Source: JASMHC01 sp964453855 (GTDB lineage: Bacteria; Pseudomonadota; Alphaproteobacteria; Rhodobacterales; Rhodobacteraceae). From it: 27,346 nucleotides of DNA. The position numbers and the translations under genes are program-made. This document shows positions 25,090-27,346 of the stretch, one piece after another. The DNA lies in assembly GCA_964453855.1 (NCBI GenBank), contig CAYVRN010000041.1, positions 1 through 27,346 of the forward strand. The letters are read 5' to 3'. Positions within the stretch are counted from its first letter, which is position 1. The number at the start of each line of letters is the position of its first letter. The notes under the pieces are model-generated. The model searched no databases and was not told where the DNA came from. It worked only from the letters and a program-made list of their open reading frames with translations.

Positions 25090-26514
25090 CTAAAATACAA
25101 GCTTCCGAATTGGCGGCGGCGGTAAATCGGCTTGCTCTTCAAATTCAATAGGCATCACATTTTCCGGACAACCGGTCATTTCCCAGTTGCTGGTGATCAA
25201 TAGATCGCCAGCCGAGATTATGGCTGCGCCTGTACTATCTCCTTCTGCAGCAGCGTGAAAATCGTCGCCAAAAATCATTTGCGTGCCGTTCAAACTCAGT
25301 TTGGCCGGGCTGCTCCCCCCCTCCGAGGCAATAACCAAAGTCGACGAAGTTGCTTCATCAGAACAGTCGCCAGGAACCCCCAATTGCGCATCGCTAGAAA
25401 AAGTTATCTGCCCTTTCACATGAAAGATTACGTTTTCCATGATGAAACCACCTTCCGACGGCAGGCGCTTCAAAATAAGATCACCCTCGACGATGGCGAC
25501 ACAAGGTTCAGAAAAGTTCACATCCAATGTGGTCCGCCCGCTAGCAGGAAAACCGTCACAATCCGGCCAGCCCGGATCAAACTCGCTACCACGGAAATTA
25601 TCAATGAAGGTTTCAAGATTGGTCACATGGTCCGGATGTCCGGCCGGAATGGACAGGTCAAATATGAAATCATCGGGTTCGACCAGATAATCAGAAATTG
25701 ACGCCTCGTTCAGCAGATCCGTCAGTTCAATAGGAACAGCGTTTGTGGTGCCGCAATCTGCCGGATCTTCCACAGATTCAGCATTCCCACCAAGCGAGGC
25801 GTCGTTGATATTCGAAACGCTGAAAGTTGCCGAAACCCCGCTTTCTCCAACTTGAACACATGTGTTTTGCCCTAGTGTCAGACTGCCATCCGCGTGAAGG
25901 CACGACCCGCTCACGAGTACCGAGTTTTGTCCCGTATCGTTGTTCCCCAAAGAAAGAACTCCGTTTCCAACGCAAGGCGGCAAAAATGGACCATCTGAAT
26001 TCAATGCAATAGCAGTTGCCACAACGTCAGATGTTTCTCCGCCCAGAACGGCGACAAACATATTCCTGATGGCGTTTCCATTTGTTTCAGTGCGCAATGC
26101 GCTTACCCGAACAGCATTCAACATTGAACCAAATGGAAGAGAAGCTTCGGGGTAAAACAATCCGACCGTTCCCGCCGAGCCTTCGATGTCTAGGAAACCG
26201 ACCTCAACTGCCGAAGCAGGCACCACATCGCCGTACAGATCAGCGGGCATGTTAACCGCAGCATAGTTTTGCGCGACTGCGATGATTGCATCCCTGTCTA
26301 CCAAAGCCAGCTCTGCTACGCCGCGAGGCAATTCCATCACCGCAGCAAGCGCGGTTGCGTCAGCCACGTTTTGCATCCGTGTTTTGAAGTATGTCAGATG
26401 GGCGGAATCAACCGCTAGACCGGCGATCCCTAGGATCGGGACAAGCACAAACAAGGCATAGACCAGGACTATCCCAGACGCATCCCGCCAAAATTTCAAA
26501 AGACGACTTTTCAA
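25090..26514 (-). CDS. TadE/TadG-like membrane-anchored extracytoplasmic protein
   Basis: The N terminus carries the pilus-assembly Tad-like segment: a basic stretch, then DASGIVLVYALFVLVPILGI, and then the conserved pattern LAVDSAHLTYFKTRMQNVADATALAA. This gives a single membrane anchor and an outside domain of about 400 residues. That domain is acidic, has about ten cysteines and repeated short Asn/Gly/Ser-rich turns, and shows no von Willebrand domain that I can see. I chose a TTG start at 26514 (GGAAG four bases upstream), giving 474 residues that start with the usual short basic lead. An ATG at 26631 would add 39 unusual residues, has no ribosome site, and covers three palindromes. No other tad, flp or pilus genes lie in the window, so it is an orphan. 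The function is unproven. Confidence 0.82.
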   Translation of the reverse strand: MKSRLLKFWRDASGIVLVYALFVLVPILGIAGLAVDSAHLTYFKTRMQNVADATALAAVMELPRGVAELALVDRDAIIAVAQNYAAVNMPADLYGDVVPASAVEVGFLDIEGSAGTVGLFYPEASLPFGSMLNAVRVSALRTETNGNAIRNMFVAVLGGETSDVVATAIALNSDGPFLPPCVGNGVLSLGNNDTGQNSVLVSGSCLHADGSLTLGQNTCVQVGESGVSATFSVSNINDASLGGNAESVEDPADCGTTNAVPIELTDLLNEASISDYLVEPDDFIFDLSIPAGHPDHVTNLETFIDNFRGSEFDPGWPDCDGFPASGRTTLDVNFSEPCVAIVEGDLILKRLPSEGGFIMENVIFHVKGQITFSSDAQLGVPGDCSDEATSSTLVIASEGGSSPAKLSLNGTQMIFGDDFHAAAEGDSTGAAIISAGDLLITSNWEMTGCPENVMPIEFEEQADLPPPPIRKLVF

Positions 26515-26529
26515 ATCGCTTCCAACTTC

Positions 26530-26615
26530 CTGTTCGATTGAAGAACAGATTAGCGATCCCGCGCGGGAAACCCAATCAAATCCTTTGCATGTTCGACAAT
26601 GCTTTTTTGCAAAAA
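26530..26615 (-). promoter_or_regulatory. Palindrome-rich leader of the Tad-like gene
   Basis: Three dyads lie within 86 bases: CTGTTC-N7-GAACAG (26530-26548), TCCCGCGCGGGA (26557-26568) and TTTTTGCAAAAA (26604-26615). The first would form a hairpin in the mRNA just before the proposed ribosome site. The density fits a regulatory leader better than coding sequence. Confidence 0.4.
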
Positions 26616-26651
26616 TCGTGCTAAGCGTCATGTCAGATCAAGGAGGCCGAT

Positions 26652-26972
26652 ATGCCTAAAATTGCTCACCCGTCATCCTGTCAAACTGTGGTCACAACAT
26701 TCGAAATGACACCAGGCACCTGTCAGGATCTGCTTGATGCGCTTACCGACGCCTACCAGAGCTTCATCTCGCACCAGCCCGGCTTTATCAGTGCTGGCTT
26801 GCATGTAAACGACGCCCAGACCCGCATTGCCAACTACTCGCAATGGGAGCGGCGCGAAGATTTTCAAGCCATGCTGCGTTCGGATGAAATGCGCGAGCGT
26901 AACCGTCGCATCAACGAACTATGCCGTAGCTTTGAGCCTGTGATGTATGATGTGGCCGCCGTCTTTGGCTGA
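26652..26972 (+). CDS. Antibiotic biosynthesis monooxygenase (ABM) family protein
   Basis: This 106-residue protein is a small dimeric ferredoxin-like alpha/beta barrel of the ABM type. Typical features are a helix after VTTFEMTPGTCQDLL, the QPGFISAGLHV strand, and the SQWERREDFQAML motif with its conserved Trp. Members include quinol monooxygenases and haem-degrading enzymes; many are uncharacterised. A strong AAGGAGG lies five bases before the ATG. It is divergent from the Tad-like gene and precedes uspA in the same direction. Confidence 0.92.
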   Translation: MPKIAHPSSCQTVVTTFEMTPGTCQDLLDALTDAYQSFISHQPGFISAGLHVNDAQTRIANYSQWERREDFQAMLRSDEMRERNRRINELCRSFEPVMYDVAAVFG

Positions 26973-26981
26973 CCCGCTAGT

Positions 26982-26995
26982 ATGACCTGCATCAA
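26982..26995 (+). promoter_or_regulatory. FNR-type binding site before the universal stress protein gene
   Basis: ATGAC-CTGC-ATCAA matches the FnrL/FNR pattern TTGAY-N4-ATCAA with one mismatch. Its centre is 41.5 bases before the expected transcription start near 27030, and a -10-like CATATT lies at 27018-27023. That geometry fits a class II activator promoter. Confidence 0.5.
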
Positions 26996-27048
26996 GGTGC
27001 AGACGGAAAACTTGGAACATATTGTCCCTAAGCAAAGGAGACACGCGC

Positions 27049-27346
27049 ATGTACAGAAACATACTGGTTCCTATTTCATTCGATGAGGGTCGCAACTCAA
27101 AACAGGCCATCGAAATTGCCAAACTTCTTGAAACCAAGGGTGGTAAAGTCACGTTGTTGCACGTGATGGAAGAAGTCCCCGGATATGCGGCGACATATAT
27201 GCCCGAAGGCTATATTGAAGACAGCCGCCGAGGGCTTCAGGAAGAACTTGAAGCCGTTGCTGCGGACATCCCTGGCGGGCAGGCCAAGGTGATAAGCGGA
27301 CATTCGTCCACGACTATTCTTGAGTTTGCCGAAAAACATGGACACG
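27049..27346 (+). CDS. Universal stress protein, 3' end off the window
   Basis: The 99 visible residues start MYRNILVPISFDEG, the standard first strand and loop of the UspA fold. They continue with KQAIEIAKLLETKGGKVTLLHV (helix and second strand, given here as one region at about 18-39). The segment near the right edge (VISGHSSTTILEFAEKHGH) matches the fourth strand and helix before the usual ATP-binding loop, which lies beyond the window. AAAGGAG lies eight bases before the ATG. UspA-type proteins bind ATP or act in stress and oxygen limitation responses; the FNR-like site upstream suggests induction at low oxygen. Confidence 0.94.
   Translation, partial: MYRNILVPISFDEGRNSKQAIEIAKLLETKGGKVTLLHVMEEVPGYAATYMPEGYIEDSRRGLQEELEAVAADIPGGQAKVISGHSSTTILEFAEKHGH

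Noticed and set aside
25255..25701. 148-residue open frame on the plus strand
   Set aside because: It is antisense to the Tad-like gene, whose membrane anchor and conserved N-terminal pattern are convincing. The plus frame has no recognisable domain.

Overview
The window looks like a chromosomal segment of a marine alphaproteobacterium of the Rhodobacteraceae (Roseobacter group). This rests on the protein family types and on gene order: rpoZ-rsh-(DUF2062)-pdxJ-acpS-lepB-rnc-era-DUF1491 is a conserved core block of that group, and many of its genes overlap by four bases (ATGA). Base composition is moderately GC-rich throughout. I see no insertion sequence, phage, tRNA, rRNA or CRISPR, and no gene-free stretch longer than 300 bases. 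Genus cannot be decided from the sequence alone.

Left part (1-3060): the 5' two thirds of tuf (EF-Tu, minus strand, running off the left edge), a small outer-membrane-type lipoprotein of unknown function (minus), and a divergent stand-alone cytochrome P450 (plus) whose promoter and start suggest a leaderless mRNA. Middle-left (3061-11341): eleven minus-strand genes, read from right to left as folK, rpoZ, rsh, DUF2062 membrane protein, pdxJ, small secreted protein, acpS, lepB, rnc, era, DUF1491. They cover folate synthesis, transcription, (p)ppGpp metabolism, vitamin B6, acyl-carrier-protein activation, protein export and RNA/ribosome maturation. The run ends in an intrinsic terminator facing the P450 gene.

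Middle (11484-17050): a NYN-domain putative RNase (plus) with a terminator shared with a convergent hybrid histidine kinase (minus, TTG start). The kinase diverges from an ispH-methyltransferase-GST-rnhA operon (plus) whose last three genes are packed with ATGA overlaps. The operon is followed by a GC-rich hairpin of a type I recall as repeated in Rhodobacteraceae intergenic DNA. Right (17061-27346): a pirin (minus), a long/medium-chain acyl-CoA synthetase (minus), an MsbA/BmrA-type ABC exporter (minus), a divergent large beta-helix (pectate-lyase-3/GH28-like) protein without a signal peptide, an orphan ParA ATPase, a convergent TadE/TadG-like anchored protein, a small ABM-family monooxygenase, and the start of a universal stress protein gene with a near-consensus FNR-type site.

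No clear undescribed defence or mobile system is visible. The most interesting signals are regulatory: a dyad-rich leader before the Tad-like gene that argues for a TTG start, an FNR-like class II promoter for uspA, a promoter that would make the P450 mRNA leaderless, a plus-strand intrinsic terminator with no plus-strand gene before it, and dense inverted repeats in two divergent promoter regions. The least understood proteins are the lipoprotein, the secreted protein between pdxJ and acpS, the beta-helix protein, the Tad-like protein and the orphan ParA.
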